59,797 nt of DNA. It comes from Acinetobacter bereziniae. Its GTDB lineage: Bacteria > Pseudomonadota > Gammaproteobacteria > Pseudomonadales > Moraxellaceae. The translations under genes and the position numbers were made by a program. Position 1 is the first letter of the stretch. Each line of letters begins with the position of its first letter. Shown piece after piece: positions 46,303 through 55,841 of the stretch. The stretch is from contig WNDP01000007.1 of the NCBI GenBank assembly GCA_009912575.1, forward strand, positions 1 through 59,797, read 5' to 3'. The notes beneath the pieces were generated by a model. The model searched no databases, had not been told where the DNA came from, and saw only the letters and a program-made list of their open reading frames with translations.

Positions 46303-46613
46303 AGGGTCTGTTGACAATTCGACTATGTTTGCGACTAGCTGTGTTTTTTAGGCGATTCTAGGCACGAAATACGAAATTTAGTCATTCTAAATGAGTAGTT
46401 CGTAACGACGAAGCGACAAAAAACACGCTAGTCCCCGCTGCGCCTTGCGCTGCAAACAAAGCAGTGCTTTGTTCTTGCTCAGGGTTGTGGCTAAAATTAT
46501 CTCAGGCTAAATTATGAAACTTAAAAATAGTCTCGCTATTCTCTTCGTTTCATGCCTTGCCTGCTCAATTTCAACCTACAACGCAAGCCATTTATGAAAT
46601 GTCAACAGACCCT
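46303..46613 (+). mobile_element. MITE-like element, 311 bp, with terminal inverted repeats
   Basis: The ends are inverted repeats: AGGGTCTGTTGACAATTC (46303-46320) and GAAATGTCAACAGACCCT (46596-46613), 17 of 18 complementary. A 4-bp target duplication ACTT flanks it at 46299-46302 and 46614-46617. No transposase is encoded, so it must be moved in trans by an insertion sequence with similar ends. It sits at the end of tatD and replaces the last base of its stop codon. Confidence 0.85.
46514..46597 (+). CDS. Candidate short ORF inside the MITE, lipoprotein-signal-like
   Basis: A 27-residue frame beginning MKLKNSLAILFVSCLACSIS looks like a signal peptide with two Cys residues near a lipobox-like LACS. 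It ends at TGA inside the right terminal repeat. It may be chance or may be carried in many copies of this element. I see no clear ribosome site; conservation across copies would be needed. Confidence 0.2.
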   Translation: MKLKNSLAILFVSCLACSISTYNASHL

Positions 46614-47385
46614 ACTTTTGTCGAAGAAGATTTTCAAAATTTTGCGTGGTAATGAAAGCCATCTCCTCAAGTGTTTTATCATATACATCACTTAAGGCTT
46701 TGGCTACATAGGGAACGTATTTAGGTTCGTTAGACTTTCCTCTATAAGGCATCGGCGCTAAATAAGGACTATCTGTTTCAATTAGAACACGATCAAGCGG
46801 TACTTGTTTTGCAACATCTCTTAAATCCTGTGCATTTTTAAAAGATACAATCCCAGAAAATGAAATGTAATAACCACAGTCCAAGACCGCTTTGGCAGTT
46901 TCCCAGTCTTCTGTAAAACAATGCAAAATACCATGGGTGGACTTTTCAGCACGAATAATATCTACGGTTTCATGCTTTGCAGAACGGGTATGCACAACTA
47001 CGGGCTTGTTTACAATTTGCGATGCATGAATATGGCGTGCAAAACATTGTTTTTGTTCATCTATAAATTCTGTACTGTGAAAATAATCTAAGCCTGTTTC
47101 ACCCAATGCCCAAACTTTTTCAGCTTGTGCAAGTTCAACTAATTTTTCTACAGTTGCACGTTGCATCATCTCTGGGTCTTCACAAGGATGCACACCGACA
47201 CTATAACCAACATCGACATGACGTGCTGCGATTTCAACCAGCACAATATGATCATCCAAATCCACCGAGATCCCCATAAATTTAGAGACCCCAGCATCCC
47301 GTGCCTGTTGTAATGCTAGATCCAAATCACCCGCATAAGGTTCAAGATTTAACATGGTTAAATGGCAATGCGTATCAACAAACAC
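46612..47385 (-). CDS. TatD-family deoxyribonuclease (YcfH-type)
   Basis: A 257-residue metal-dependent hydrolase of the TatD family, a TIM-barrel nuclease or 3'-exonuclease. MFVDTHCHL gives the first two metal histidines, GETGLDYFHS the Glu, VVHTRSAKHETVDI and GILHCFTEDW the next His residues, and ETDSPYLAPMPYRGK the last Asp. It follows pilZ and holB in one operon, as in many gammaproteobacteria. The stop is TAG, formed by a MITE insertion; before insertion it would have been TAA. YcfH/TatD subgroup naming is from operon context. Confidence 0.9.
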   Translation of the reverse strand: MFVDTHCHLTMLNLEPYAGDLDLALQQARDAGVSKFMGISVDLDDHIVLVEIAARHVDVGYSVGVHPCEDPEMMQRATVEKLVELAQAEKVWALGETGLDYFHSTEFIDEQKQCFARHIHASQIVNKPVVVHTRSAKHETVDIIRAEKSTHGILHCFTEDWETAKAVLDCGYYISFSGIVSFKNAQDLRDVAKQVPLDRVLIETDSPYLAPMPYRGKSNEPKYVPYVAKALSDVYDKTLEEMAFITTQNFENLLRQK

Positions 47386-47412
47386 AGGCGTTCCTAAATA
47401 TTTTAAATTGGC

Positions 47413-47754
47413 TTACATTGTAAAGCTTGGACGATCCAAAGACATACTCCCAGCGAGTAGTTTTTCTGCTTCCATTTTGTAATAGATGCCTTTTTCACCG
47501 GTTAACTGAATTGCAAAGCCTTGAGGTTTCATCCCATTTTGTTTTTGCGTGATCCAAATCACTTTACCCGTTAAAGGAATTTTTTGTGACTGATCAGGTA
47601 AGCCAGCAAGAACAAAAACTTCATCACCCATTTTAACAGGCGTTTTTGAAGGTACAAACAAACCACCGCCTAAAACATATGGCATATAACTCGCCTGCAA
47701 GGTTGCACGATCAGTGATATTGACTTAAATCAAACCGCCCATACGTGGTTGCAT
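47413..47754 (-). pseudogene. pilZ: PilZ-domain protein, nonsense codon 10
   Basis: PilZ is needed for type IV pilus assembly and lies between holB and tatD here and in other gammaproteobacteria. The full frame starts with ATG at 47754 (MQPRMGGLI), then TAA at 47725-47727, then VNITDRATLQASYMPYVLGG and a normal PilZ core to VIWITQKQNGMKPQGFAIQL and the end DRPSFTM. Total 113 codons with the stop read as a residue, family length. CAA-to-TAA, one transition, would explain the stop. Restart at a TTG (47700) or ATG (47685) would give 95 or 90 residues without the first strands. The ATG has AAGGGGAA ahead of it. Confidence 0.82.
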
Positions 47755-47780
47755 GATTATTCCCCTTAAATATTCAAATT

Positions 47781-48761
47781 TTATGTCACATTCATTAACT
47801 GAATGGTGAGTTGATCAATAATTAGATTTGTTTGTACATTTTGATCAACTTTTAGCTTCGCTTGTTGTAAGTTTTCATAAATCGAGAACAGTGTTTGTAA
47901 ATCATATTGTGCTGCAATCTCCAAAAACACGAGATCTGAATTTTTGACAACTTGGTTCAGCTTGACACAAATTATATCTGACAACAAGTATTCAAACATT
48001 TGGATCAGATCATAAAAACTCAGTTCTTTATGCCATTTTGAAGCAAACTGCATTGGCATGCTTTTTTGACTTACCAGCATTAACCAGTCTTGCAAAAACT
48101 CACCACGTCGATTCAGCCAATCCAAGTCTGCAAGTGACTGTGCTTGTAAAGGCATATTGTTAGATAAGTTCATCAACAACTGAATTTGAGCATGTTTCTC
48201 TATAGGAAGTTGTTGCTGCAAATATTGCTCTGTTTGTATGGGCGTAATACGATCCATGGCAAAATGTTGTAAACGGCTACGTATCGTTGCTGGAAGCTTT
48301 AGATAATGATCTGCCAGCAAAATAATCAATACACGTTCACCAGGCTCTTCTAGTGTTTTTAGCAACGCATTTGCTGAAGCGATATTTAATGCCTCAGCAG
48401 GTTCAATCACAATTACGCGCCAACCATCTACCGTCTGTTGCACAAATGGTAATAAATCACGGATCTTCTCGATCTTAATTTTCGCGTTTTGTTTCTTATT
48501 CTCTTTATCGGTCGTGATATTGACATAATTAGGATGAGTATCCGATTTTAGCCACTGACAACTGCTACACTCACCACAAGCACCTTGTGATGACTTATTT
48601 AAGCATAGAACCCATGACAAAAAATGCTGCGCAAAAGCATCTTTACCACAGCCCTTTTTACCATAAAATAGTAGACCGTGTCCTAATTTGGGAAAACGTG
48701 TAGTCAAAGTTTCCCATGTTTGTTGTTGCCAAGGGTAAACCTGAGAACTTGATGCATCCAT
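47781..48761 (-). CDS. holB: DNA polymerase III subunit delta prime
   Basis: HolB is part of the clamp loader. The 326-residue protein has the N-terminal P-loop-like GHGLLFYGKKGCGKDAFAQHFL, a four-cysteine zinc module (CLNKSSQGACGECSSCQWL), and the sensor region NALLKTLEEPGERVLIILLADH and PATIRSRLQHF. The rest is the collar domain. It follows kdsB by 37 bases, in the same operon. Confidence 0.94.
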   Translation of the reverse strand: MDASSSQVYPWQQQTWETLTTRFPKLGHGLLFYGKKGCGKDAFAQHFLSWVLCLNKSSQGACGECSSCQWLKSDTHPNYVNITTDKENKKQNAKIKIEKIRDLLPFVQQTVDGWRVIVIEPAEALNIASANALLKTLEEPGERVLIILLADHYLKLPATIRSRLQHFAMDRITPIQTEQYLQQQLPIEKHAQIQLLMNLSNNMPLQAQSLADLDWLNRRGEFLQDWLMLVSQKSMPMQFASKWHKELSFYDLIQMFEYLLSDIICVKLNQVVKNSDLVFLEIAAQYDLQTLFSIYENLQQAKLKVDQNVQTNLIIDQLTIQLMNVT

Positions 48762-48798
48762 GAATTAAAGACCTAAAAACAAATAGCTTAAATTTAAA

Positions 48799-49560
48799 TT
48801 ATTCAAAAACAGAAACATCTAAGGCATTTAAACGATCTAAATCGGCTTGTGTATCCACACCCGGCGGTAAATTGACTTGTGCAATATCTATTGCAATACG
48901 ATGTCCATTCTCTAAAACACGTAACTGCTCAAGGCTCTCTAAACGCTCCAAAGTCCCCATATCCCAAGTCACATATTCTTGTAACAATTTCACCCGATAC
49001 GCATACAAACCTAAATGACGATATGCAGACTGATGCAATGTCTGATCATCCTGCTGGAGTGTTTTACGTTCATATGGAATCGGTGAACGACTAAAATAAA
49101 GCGCTTGATTAAATTTTGACATGACCACTTTAACAATGCTTTCACGTTGAAACTCTTCAAGCTGATGAATTGGTTCACATAGTGTTGACATTGAACATTG
49201 TGGATTTTCGGCAAGCAGCGTTGCAACCTGAATAACCAATGGTGCAGGCAGTAAAGGTTCATCGCCTTGCACATTGACGATAATGTCATCTGCATCCCAA
49301 CCTTTAATTCGAGCAACTTCACTCAAACGATCAGTGCCAGATGGGTGATTCGGATCTGTAATGACGACATCCACACCGTCCTGCTGACAAATTTCAGCAA
49401 TCCGTGGATCATTCGTTGCAACACAAAGATCATCAAATCCTTGGACTTTTTTTGCTTGGTCGACAACACGCAAAATCATTGCACGACCATGAATTTCTAA
49501 AAGTGGTTTCCCAGGTAACCGTGTACTGGAAAATCGTGCTGGAATAACAATATGTTTCAT
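48799..49560 (-). CDS. kdsB: 3-deoxy-manno-octulosonate cytidylyltransferase (CMP-Kdo synthetase)
   Basis: KdsB activates Kdo for the core of lipopolysaccharide. The 253-residue protein begins with [20 protein letters not shown], the nucleotide-binding loop, and has [52 protein letters not shown] and [16 protein letters not shown]. The ATG at 49560 follows AAGGTT. It is right after lpxK. Confidence 0.96.
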   Translation of the reverse strand: MKHIVIPARFSSTRLPGKPLLEIHGRAMILRVVDQAKKVQGFDDLCVATNDPRIAEICQQDGVDVVITDPNHPSGTDRLSEVARIKGWDADDIIVNVQGDEPLLPAPLVIQVATLLAENPQCSMSTLCEPIHQLEEFQRESIVKVVMSKFNQALYFSRSPIPYERKTLQQDDQTLHQSAYRHLGLYAYRVKLLQEYVTWDMGTLERLESLEQLRVLENGHRIAIDIAQVNLPPGVDTQADLDRLNALDVSVFE

Positions 49561-49564
49561 CAAG

Positions 49565-50581
49565 TTAACCTTGTATTAGACCAATACCAAGTTGAGTGAG
49601 TTGTTGATTGAGTAGTTGATAACATTGTTCAGATAAAACTGCGCCTACAGGAACTACCCAAATTTCACAATTAAACTCAGGATGATTTTTCAATAAAGCG
49701 AGCAGTTTAACTGCATCTTTTTCAGTGGTAATGATTGGATTTGCATCTTCAAACTGTAAATCATCAATTTCATAATCATAATGATCAGGGAATTCATGGC
49801 ATTGAAACTGGCTGATTCCAATACTTTCCAATGTATTGTAAAATCGTTGCGGAAAACCAATACCAACCACCGCATAATAATCAAGGGTGGGATCAAAGGA
49901 TTCAGATTGATCAAAAAATGGATTTAATAAGTACGGTTGCGCAACTTCCAAATGCATATGTAATGCTGATTGTGGCTGTTGGGCATGCTCAATGACAGTG
50001 CTTTGTTTTAAACGGCTTACGGGTTCGCGCAAATAACCTTCTGGCAGTAATTTTTTATTACCTAGACCACGATTATTGTCCAATACAATCCATTCAATTT
50101 GACGCTGTAACGCCCAGTGTTGCAATCCATCATCGCTAATAATTAAGTCAAGATCATGATGCTGAAGGAGCAATGCTATGCTGGCTTGGCGATTAGAACC
50201 GACTACCATTGGGACGTCTGTAGACTGCACGATCAAACATGGCTCATCACCCACCACCTCAGGCAACGAATCCAAGGTAACACGTGCTGGAAATGGCCCT
50301 TTACCACCATAACCACGACTTATCACGCCGACGTGTACTTGATTGATCTGTAAATACTTAACCAATTGAATCAACAGTGGAGTTTTACCACTCCCTCCCA
50401 CCGTAATATTTCCAATAATCATGACTGGAACAGGTGCAAGGTAGCTTTCTTTAATTCCAAACTGATACAGTTTTTTATTAATAGAAAAACCCAACTGATA
50501 CAACCATGACAATGGGCGCAGTACAATCAACCACTTGGACTGTTTATTCCAAGCATCTTGAATGGTTTGCGCAATAGACAT
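49565..50581 (-). CDS. lpxK: Tetraacyldisaccharide 4'-kinase LpxK
   Basis: LpxK phosphorylates the lipid A precursor at 4'. The 338-residue protein has an N-terminal membrane-associated helix ([16 protein letters not shown]) and Walker [36 protein letters not shown] and [17 protein letters not shown] are family motifs, and [10 protein letters not shown] is near the C-terminus. It follows msbA by 3 bases and precedes kdsB by 4 bases. Confidence 0.96.
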   Translation of the reverse strand: MSIAQTIQDAWNKQSKWLIVLRPLSWLYQLGFSINKKLYQFGIKESYLAPVPVMIIGNITVGGSGKTPLLIQLVKYLQINQVHVGVISRGYGGKGPFPARVTLDSLPEVVGDEPCLIVQSTDVPMVVGSNRQASIALLLQHHDLDLIISDDGLQHWALQRQIEWIVLDNNRGLGNKKLLPEGYLREPVSRLKQSTVIEHAQQPQSALHMHLEVAQPYLLNPFFDQSESFDPTLDYYAVVGIGFPQRFYNTLESIGISQFQCHEFPDHYDYEIDDLQFEDANPIITTEKDAVKLLALLKNHPEFNCEIWVVPVGAVLSEQCYQLLNQQLTQLGIGLIQG

Positions 50582-50584
50582 TCG

Positions 50585-52315
50585 TTATTCCTCAAAATTG
50601 CGTTCATGTAACTGGTAATAAGCGCCATGTTTCGCTAGCAATTCAGTATGAGTACCTTGTTCTATAATACGCCCTTTATCCATAACCACAATCATATCTG
50701 CATTTTCAATCGTTGAAAGACGATGCGCAATCACAATGGTGGTACGGTTTTTATCCAAAATTGCCTCATCAAAAGCTTTCTGAATAAAATGTTCAGATTC
50801 ATTGTCTAAAGCACTGGTCGCTTCATCAAGAATAAGAATAGGTGCATTTTTAAGGAGTGCACGTGCAATCGCAATTCGTTGACGTTGACCACCTGATAGT
50901 CTAAGCCCCTGCGCGCCTAATGGCGTATCATAGCCTTTTGGCAATGCCATAATAAAATCATGTGCATACGCTGCTTTTGCAGCAGCAATCACTTGTTCTT
51001 CTGTGGCTGCTTCCAACTGACCATAGACAATATTTTCACGCACAGTGCGGTCAAATAAAACCACTTGCTGATTCACCATCGCCACTTGTGAACGTAAACT
51101 TGTCAACTCAATGTCACAAATCGGCAAATCATCTAAATATATTTCACCTGCGCTCTTTTCTTGAAAGCGAACCAACATATTTACAAGGGAAGATTTACCC
51201 GCACCAGAACGTCCGACCAATGCGACAGTTTGACCTGCTTGAATATCTAAAGATAAATCATCAATTGCTTTGACATTATTTTTATAGGTTAAATCAACAT
51301 GCTCAAACTTAATATTGCCTTGTAACTCTGGTGTCTTCGTCCCCGTGTTTTCTTCTTGTGGCAAATCTAAAACTTCAAACACTGAATATGCAGCAGCCAT
51401 ACCACGCTGTAATTTTTCATTGATATCCGTTAAGTTTTTGATGGGTTTTGCCAGCAAACCTGCTGCTGTAATATATGCAACAAACTCGCCTGCTGAAGTA
51501 TCACCTAAGATTTGTGGACGTAATGCCAACCAAATAATAATACCCAAAGCAAAAGACATCACTAACTGTACAAGTGGACTATTTAAATTCTGTACCACTA
51601 CCATTTTTAAGCCACGTCTTAAGTTTTCTTGTGACGACTTATAAAAACGATTTTGCTCACTTTCCTCACCAGCAAAACTTTTTACAACAGCATTTCCACT
51701 CACTGTTTCATGCACGATATGGTTAACATCACCCATGGTATTTTGTACTTGGATTGAAAGCTTACGCATTCGCTTAGATGCTTTACGCACCAATAAACCA
51801 ATAATCGGCATAAAAATAAAAATGCAGATTGTCAAACGCCAGTTGGTATAAAGCAAATACCCCAACAAGCCTAAAGTTATGGTTCCATCACGGACCATGG
51901 TTTTTAAAGATTCCGATGATGCAGCTGTTAACTGCTCAACGTTATACATAATCTTTGCAGTTATATGACCCGATGAATTATCAAGATAATACTGTGCTGG
52001 CAGTTTGAGCAGTTTGGCATAAATCTCTTGACGAATACTAAAAACCAAACTTCTAGAAATCACAGCAGTGAAATACCCCCCCATGAATAAACCTAATCCA
52101 CGGAAGAAAATTAACATGATAATCAATGCAGGAAACCAGTCGAGATCACTACGGCTACCGCTTTGAATCGCATCAATAATATATTTGAGTAACTTAGCAA
52201 CTGATACCTCAGTAGCTGCATTTATTCCAAATCCGACAATAACGAGTAAGGCTGCCCCCCAATATGGCTTTAAATATGCCAAAAGGCGGGTATAGACCTT
52301 AAAATCTTGATTCAC
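50585..52315 (-). CDS. msbA: Lipid A export ATP-binding/permease MsbA
   Basis: MsbA flips lipid A-core across the inner membrane. The 576-residue half-transporter has about six transmembrane helices in residues 1-320 and then the ATPase: Walker A TVALVGRSGAGKSSLVNML, the Q-loop MVNQQVVLF, signature LSGGQRQRIAIARALLKN, Walker B ILILDEATSALDNESE and the H-loop VIAHRLSTIENAD. Length fits E. coli MsbA (582). It lies between exbD and lpxK, in line with lipid A transport. Confidence 0.96.
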   Translation of the reverse strand: MNQDFKVYTRLLAYLKPYWGAALLVIVGFGINAATEVSVAKLLKYIIDAIQSGSRSDLDWFPALIIMLIFFRGLGLFMGGYFTAVISRSLVFSIRQEIYAKLLKLPAQYYLDNSSGHITAKIMYNVEQLTAASSESLKTMVRDGTITLGLLGYLLYTNWRLTICIFIFMPIIGLLVRKASKRMRKLSIQVQNTMGDVNHIVHETVSGNAVVKSFAGEESEQNRFYKSSQENLRRGLKMVVVQNLNSPLVQLVMSFALGIIIWLALRPQILGDTSAGEFVAYITAAGLLAKPIKNLTDINEKLQRGMAAAYSVFEVLDLPQEENTGTKTPELQGNIKFEHVDLTYKNNVKAIDDLSLDIQAGQTVALVGRSGAGKSSLVNMLVRFQEKSAGEIYLDDLPICDIELTSLRSQVAMVNQQVVLFDRTVRENIVYGQLEAATEEQVIAAAKAAYAHDFIMALPKGYDTPLGAQGLRLSGGQRQRIAIARALLKNAPILILDEATSALDNESEHFIQKAFDEAILDKNRTTIVIAHRLSTIENADMIVVMDKGRIIEQGTHTELLAKHGAYYQLHERNFEE

Positions 52316-52318
52316 GAA

Positions 52319-52741
52319 TTAATAACCTCGAGATGGAGCTTTAGTACTGATATTGATATTGACAAAACCTAGTTGCCCTGCGACATCCATTACTCGGATA
52401 ACATCTTGATGAGTTGCTTTCGCATCAGCAGCAATAACAAACATTAAATCACGTTTATCATTGGCTGCTTGTTTGATCGCAGTACTTAAATCAGCAGACT
52501 CTTTACTAGAAAGAGCCTGACCATTTACAGCATAATGACCTGTTGAGTCTACCATGACTTCAATTTTATGTTTGTATTCTTTTGGCGGAACACCTTGAGC
52601 ATCTGGTAAAGACAGATTGATTCGACTTTGCTGATTAAAAGTGGTGGTCAACAATAAAATCACCAAGATAAACAACAAGCAATCAATCAATGGAGTAAGG
52701 TTGATATGAATATCTTCAACCGTTCTGCGCTTAAATTTCAT
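52319..52741 (-). CDS. exbD: ExbD/TolR-family biopolymer transport protein
   Basis: A 140-residue inner-membrane protein with one N-terminal helix (INLTPLIDCLLFILVILLLTTTF) that holds the conserved Asp (LIDCLL) for proton use, and a periplasmic domain (INLSLPDAQGVPPKEYKHKI). ExbB and ExbD energise outer-membrane processes. Beside msbA and lpxK it may energise an envelope function rather than TonB-type uptake; this is inference. It is 3 bases before msbA. Confidence 0.9.
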   Translation of the reverse strand: MKFKRRTVEDIHINLTPLIDCLLFILVILLLTTTFNQQSRINLSLPDAQGVPPKEYKHKIEVMVDSTGHYAVNGQALSSKESADLSTAIKQAANDKRDLMFVIAADAKATHQDVIRVMDVAGQLGFVNINISTKAPSRGY

Positions 52742-52762
52742 AGGACACCCTCTAGCTCAGTT

Positions 52763-53395
52763 TTAACCAGCTTTTCTTTTGTCACTTTCAAGGTGCTTTT
52801 GAAAAAATAAGGCAGCATGAAACAATGTTGATTGTTGTTCTAATTCAGCCACATACTCTTGTACTAAACGCTGAAAATAGCGATAAGCAAACAAGGCAGG
52901 AATAGCAATTAGCATCCCTGCTGCAGTGGTAATTAATGCTTTAGAAATCCCTGGAATCATCATGGTGGGATTGGCAGTTGAACCGAGGTCAATCACCAAA
53001 AATGATTCAATAATCCCGATCACTGTGCCCAACAAACTTAGCAAAGGCGCAACAGCACTTAAGGTTCCCAAGAAGTTAATATTTTTTTCCAAATATCCTA
53101 TTTCACGAGAGACAGTGACTTCCATTAGCGCGCGCGCATATTCTTCGCCATGTGAATAAGCATCAACAGCGTCTTTAAAAATATAACCCAATGCTGATTG
53201 GCGAGCCGATTGATCCTGTTCCAACACATCTAGAACATCATCAACACTTTTGCCCTTATACAACATTAATGATTTAGGTAGAACTAAAGATCGTTTTAGT
53301 CGTATAAATCTCTCAATTGAAATTGCAACTGTAAAAATTGAACATAAAACCAATGGCAGCATCAACCAACCGCCGGCTTTAACAAGTTCCCACAT
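52763..53395 (-). CDS. exbB: MotA/TolQ/ExbB-family proton channel protein
   Basis: A 210-residue inner-membrane protein with three helices. MLPLVLCSIFTVAISIERFIRL is the first; LGTLSAVAPLLSLLGTVIGIIESF and ISKALITTAAGMLIAIPALFAYRYF are the conserved helices with the TVxGxxxxF and ALxTTxxGLxxAxP marks of ExbB/TolQ. It is the first gene of the exbB-exbD-msbA-lpxK-kdsB-holB-pilZ-tatD run. It lies 21 bases before exbD. Confidence 0.92.
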   Translation of the reverse strand: MWELVKAGGWLMLPLVLCSIFTVAISIERFIRLKRSLVLPKSLMLYKGKSVDDVLDVLEQDQSARQSALGYIFKDAVDAYSHGEEYARALMEVTVSREIGYLEKNINFLGTLSAVAPLLSLLGTVIGIIESFLVIDLGSTANPTMMIPGISKALITTAAGMLIAIPALFAYRYFQRLVQEYVAELEQQSTLFHAALFFQKHLESDKRKAG

Positions 53396-53428
53396 CTCTA
53401 GTTCCCCAAATTATTAAATCATTAAAAA

Positions 53429-54319
53429 TTATTGTTCTGCTAAACAGATATTTAAGATTCCATCTAACTCATCAAGCGAGTTATAACTGATGACTAATTT
53501 CCCTTTCCCTTGCTTGTTATAATCTAATTTTACACTGGCGCTAAAACGTTCTGAAAGTTTTTGCGTCAATTGTTGCACATCAGGCGCAAGTGGATCTTTA
53601 GATTTTTCCTGTTTAGGCGTATTCCAATCACGTACTAATTGCTCAGTTTGACGAACAGATAAGTTACGATCAATCACCATTTTTGCGATTTGCAATTGAT
53701 CTTTAGCTTTCAAGGTCAAGATGGCACGTGCGTGCCCCATATCCAACAAACCCTGTTGCATCAAATCTTTTATTTCATCATCAAGACTCAACAGGCGCAA
53801 TAAATTACTCACGGTTGTACGTGCCTTACCTACCGTATCGGCAATTTCTTGATGGCTTAGACCAAATTCATCATGAAAACGTTGCAACGCTAAAGCTTGA
53901 TCCACTGGATTAAGGTCTTGACGTTGAATGTTTTCAATCAATGCCAATGCAATCGCAACCTGATCAGTCAAATCACGAACAATTGCAGGGATTTCTGTTA
54001 AACCCGCTAACTGTGCAGCTCGCCAACGACGCTCACCCGCAATAATTTCATAAGGAGTTTCAGCACTCTCTATTGGGCGAATCACAATCGGCTGCATAAC
54101 ACCGTGTTTTTTAATCGAAGCAGCTAGTTCTTGCAGATCTTGCTCATCAATAAAACGACGTGGTTGATATGCACCACGTTTTAATTGATTCACATCAATC
54201 TGTTTCAACTGACCATGATCCAAAGCTTGAACTTCAAGCTGTAATTTTTCTTTTTGGATTGAACCTAATAATGCATCTAAGCCACGACCTTTAGCCAAGC
54301 CTCTTTTTTTAACGGTCAT
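53429..54319 (-). CDS. parB: Chromosome-partitioning protein ParB
   Basis: ParB binds parS sites near the origin and spreads on DNA as a CTP-dependent clamp. The 296-residue protein has the N-terminal domain VNQLKRGAYQPRRF, AASIKKHGVMQPIVIRP and the CTP-box IIAGERRWRAAQLAGL, the helix-turn-helix LSHQEIADTVGKARTTVSNLLRLL and a C-terminal dimer domain. The start ATG overlaps the parA stop (ATGA). No perfect parS consensus was found by eye in the window. Confidence 0.96.
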   Translation of the reverse strand: MTVKKRGLAKGRGLDALLGSIQKEKLQLEVQALDHGQLKQIDVNQLKRGAYQPRRFIDEQDLQELAASIKKHGVMQPIVIRPIESAETPYEIIAGERRWRAAQLAGLTEIPAIVRDLTDQVAIALALIENIQRQDLNPVDQALALQRFHDEFGLSHQEIADTVGKARTTVSNLLRLLSLDDEIKDLMQQGLLDMGHARAILTLKAKDQLQIAKMVIDRNLSVRQTEQLVRDWNTPKQEKSKDPLAPDVQQLTQKLSERFSASVKLDYNKQGKGKLVISYNSLDELDGILNICLAEQ

Positions 54320-55098
54320 GCTTTATTTCCTTTTTTCACTTTACTCTTTTTCAACATTTCAGCTGCTAAATTTAAATATGCAATTGCACCTTTAGAGCTT
54401 TTCTCAAAATAAATAATTGGCAAACCATGCGCTGGCGCTTCAGCCAAACGCACATTACGTGGAATCACTGTATCATAAAGCTTCTTGCCAAAATACTGCT
54501 CAAGTTCGGCTGAAACATCACGTGTAAGCGCATTTCGTGCATCATACATTGTTCTAAGTACACCGATGATCTCAAGTTCAGGATTTAAGGCTTGTTGTAT
54601 TTTATCAATTGTTTGCGTCAGATCGGCAAGACCTTCCAATGCATAGTACTCACATTGCATAGGAATAATTACGGCATCCACAGCTGCCAACGCATTCACA
54701 GTAATTAAACTTAAACTTGGCGCACAATCGACAATGATATAATCAAAGTCTTTTTCAATCTGTTGCAAAGCATTGCGTAAAATAAACTCACGCCCATCTT
54801 GTTCTGCAATTACCAGTTCAACACCTGCCAAATCACGGTTTGAACCCAGCACTTTATAGCCCACTTCTGCTTTAGTAATTGCTGTTTCAATTGGAACTTC
54901 GCTCAGCAATACATCTGTGATTGAGTACAATAAATCATTTTTTTGTATTCCAGAGCCCATTGTGGCATTGCCCTGAGAGTCCATATCTACCAATAAAACA
55001 CGCTTTTTCAACACTGCCAAAGAGGCAGCCAAATTCACCGCTGTCGTGGTTTTACCTACGCCACCTTTTTGGTTTGCGATAGCAATAATTTGAGCCAT
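54316..55098 (-). CDS. parA: Chromosome-partitioning ATPase ParA (Soj)
   Basis: A 260-residue Walker-type ATPase that moves ParB complexes along the nucleoid. The deviant Walker A IIAIANQKGGVGKTTTAVNL is at the N-terminus; VLLVDMDSQGNATMGSGI and DYIIVDCAPSLSLITVNAL are the A' and B boxes, and LTRDVSAELEQYF and IPRNVRLAEAPAHG are standard. It is between rsmG and parB, the usual chromosomal arrangement. Confidence 0.97.
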   Translation of the reverse strand: MAQIIAIANQKGGVGKTTTAVNLAASLAVLKKRVLLVDMDSQGNATMGSGIQKNDLLYSITDVLLSEVPIETAITKAEVGYKVLGSNRDLAGVELVIAEQDGREFILRNALQQIEKDFDYIIVDCAPSLSLITVNALAAVDAVIIPMQCEYYALEGLADLTQTIDKIQQALNPELEIIGVLRTMYDARNALTRDVSAELEQYFGKKLYDTVIPRNVRLAEAPAHGLPIIYFEKSSKGAIAYLNLAAEMLKKSKVKKGNKA

Positions 55099-55122
55099 GG
55101 TAACCCCAACCTTTAGTCTGTT

Positions 55123-55755
55123 TTAAATCTGTTTTAATAAAAGTAAATGACGTTGTTCGTCCAACCTTGGTACATGTAATTCAACAATGTCGCAACTCCA
55201 CTGATCTTTTAACACATCAATTTCATCAGTAGGTACTAAGCCCTTCATCGACGCAATAATGCTGTTTTGATGCATATATGGTTTTGAAGCGGCAACAAAA
55301 TCAGTCAATGAAGCAAAAGCACGACTGGTAATCACATCAAACTGACCCAGATCATTGATACTGTCTTCATTTTCAACACGTGTCTGAACTGCGACAACAT
55401 TTTTTAGTTTTAAATCTGCAATAAACTGTTTCAAGAAACGAATTTTCTTGCCATTTGAATCCAGCAATACACACTGACGTTCAGGTTGGCACAATGCAAT
55501 AATCATCCCAGGCATACCACCACCTGTTCCAATATCAAGCAATCGACCTTGAGGTAAATCATTTAAAATACTTAGACTATCCAACAAATGTTTAACCAAC
55601 ATTTCTTTTGGATCACGAATAGCCGTTAAGTTGTAAGCTTTGTTCCACAGCACTAGTGCATCTTGATAACGCAATAGTAATCCTAAAGCTTCATCATTGA
55701 GTTCTAAGCCAAGCTTTAAGCTACCTTGCTTTAACTCTTGAAAAAATGGATGCAT
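55123..55755 (-). CDS. rsmG: 16S rRNA (guanine-527-N7)-methyltransferase RsmG
   Basis: RsmG methylates G527 in 16S rRNA. The 210-residue protein has the SAM-binding DIGTGGGMPGMIIALCQPE after LVKHLLDSLSILNDLPQGRL, then LLDSNGKKIRFLKQFIADL and VITSRAFASLTDFVAASKP. The ATG at 55755 (MHPFFQELKQ) is preferred to TTG at 55761. It is upstream of parA by 24 bases. Confidence 0.96.
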   Translation of the reverse strand: MHPFFQELKQGSLKLGLELNDEALGLLLRYQDALVLWNKAYNLTAIRDPKEMLVKHLLDSLSILNDLPQGRLLDIGTGGGMPGMIIALCQPERQCVLLDSNGKKIRFLKQFIADLKLKNVVAVQTRVENEDSINDLGQFDVITSRAFASLTDFVAASKPYMHQNSIIASMKGLVPTDEIDVLKDQWSCDIVELHVPRLDEQRHLLLLKQI

Positions 55756-55841
55756 GATCAAATAACATCTCTAAAAAATTAGCTGAAAGTATACCGATTT
55801 CTAGCCCGTGGAACAGTAGTTAACGACGAGTTAATACGCAG

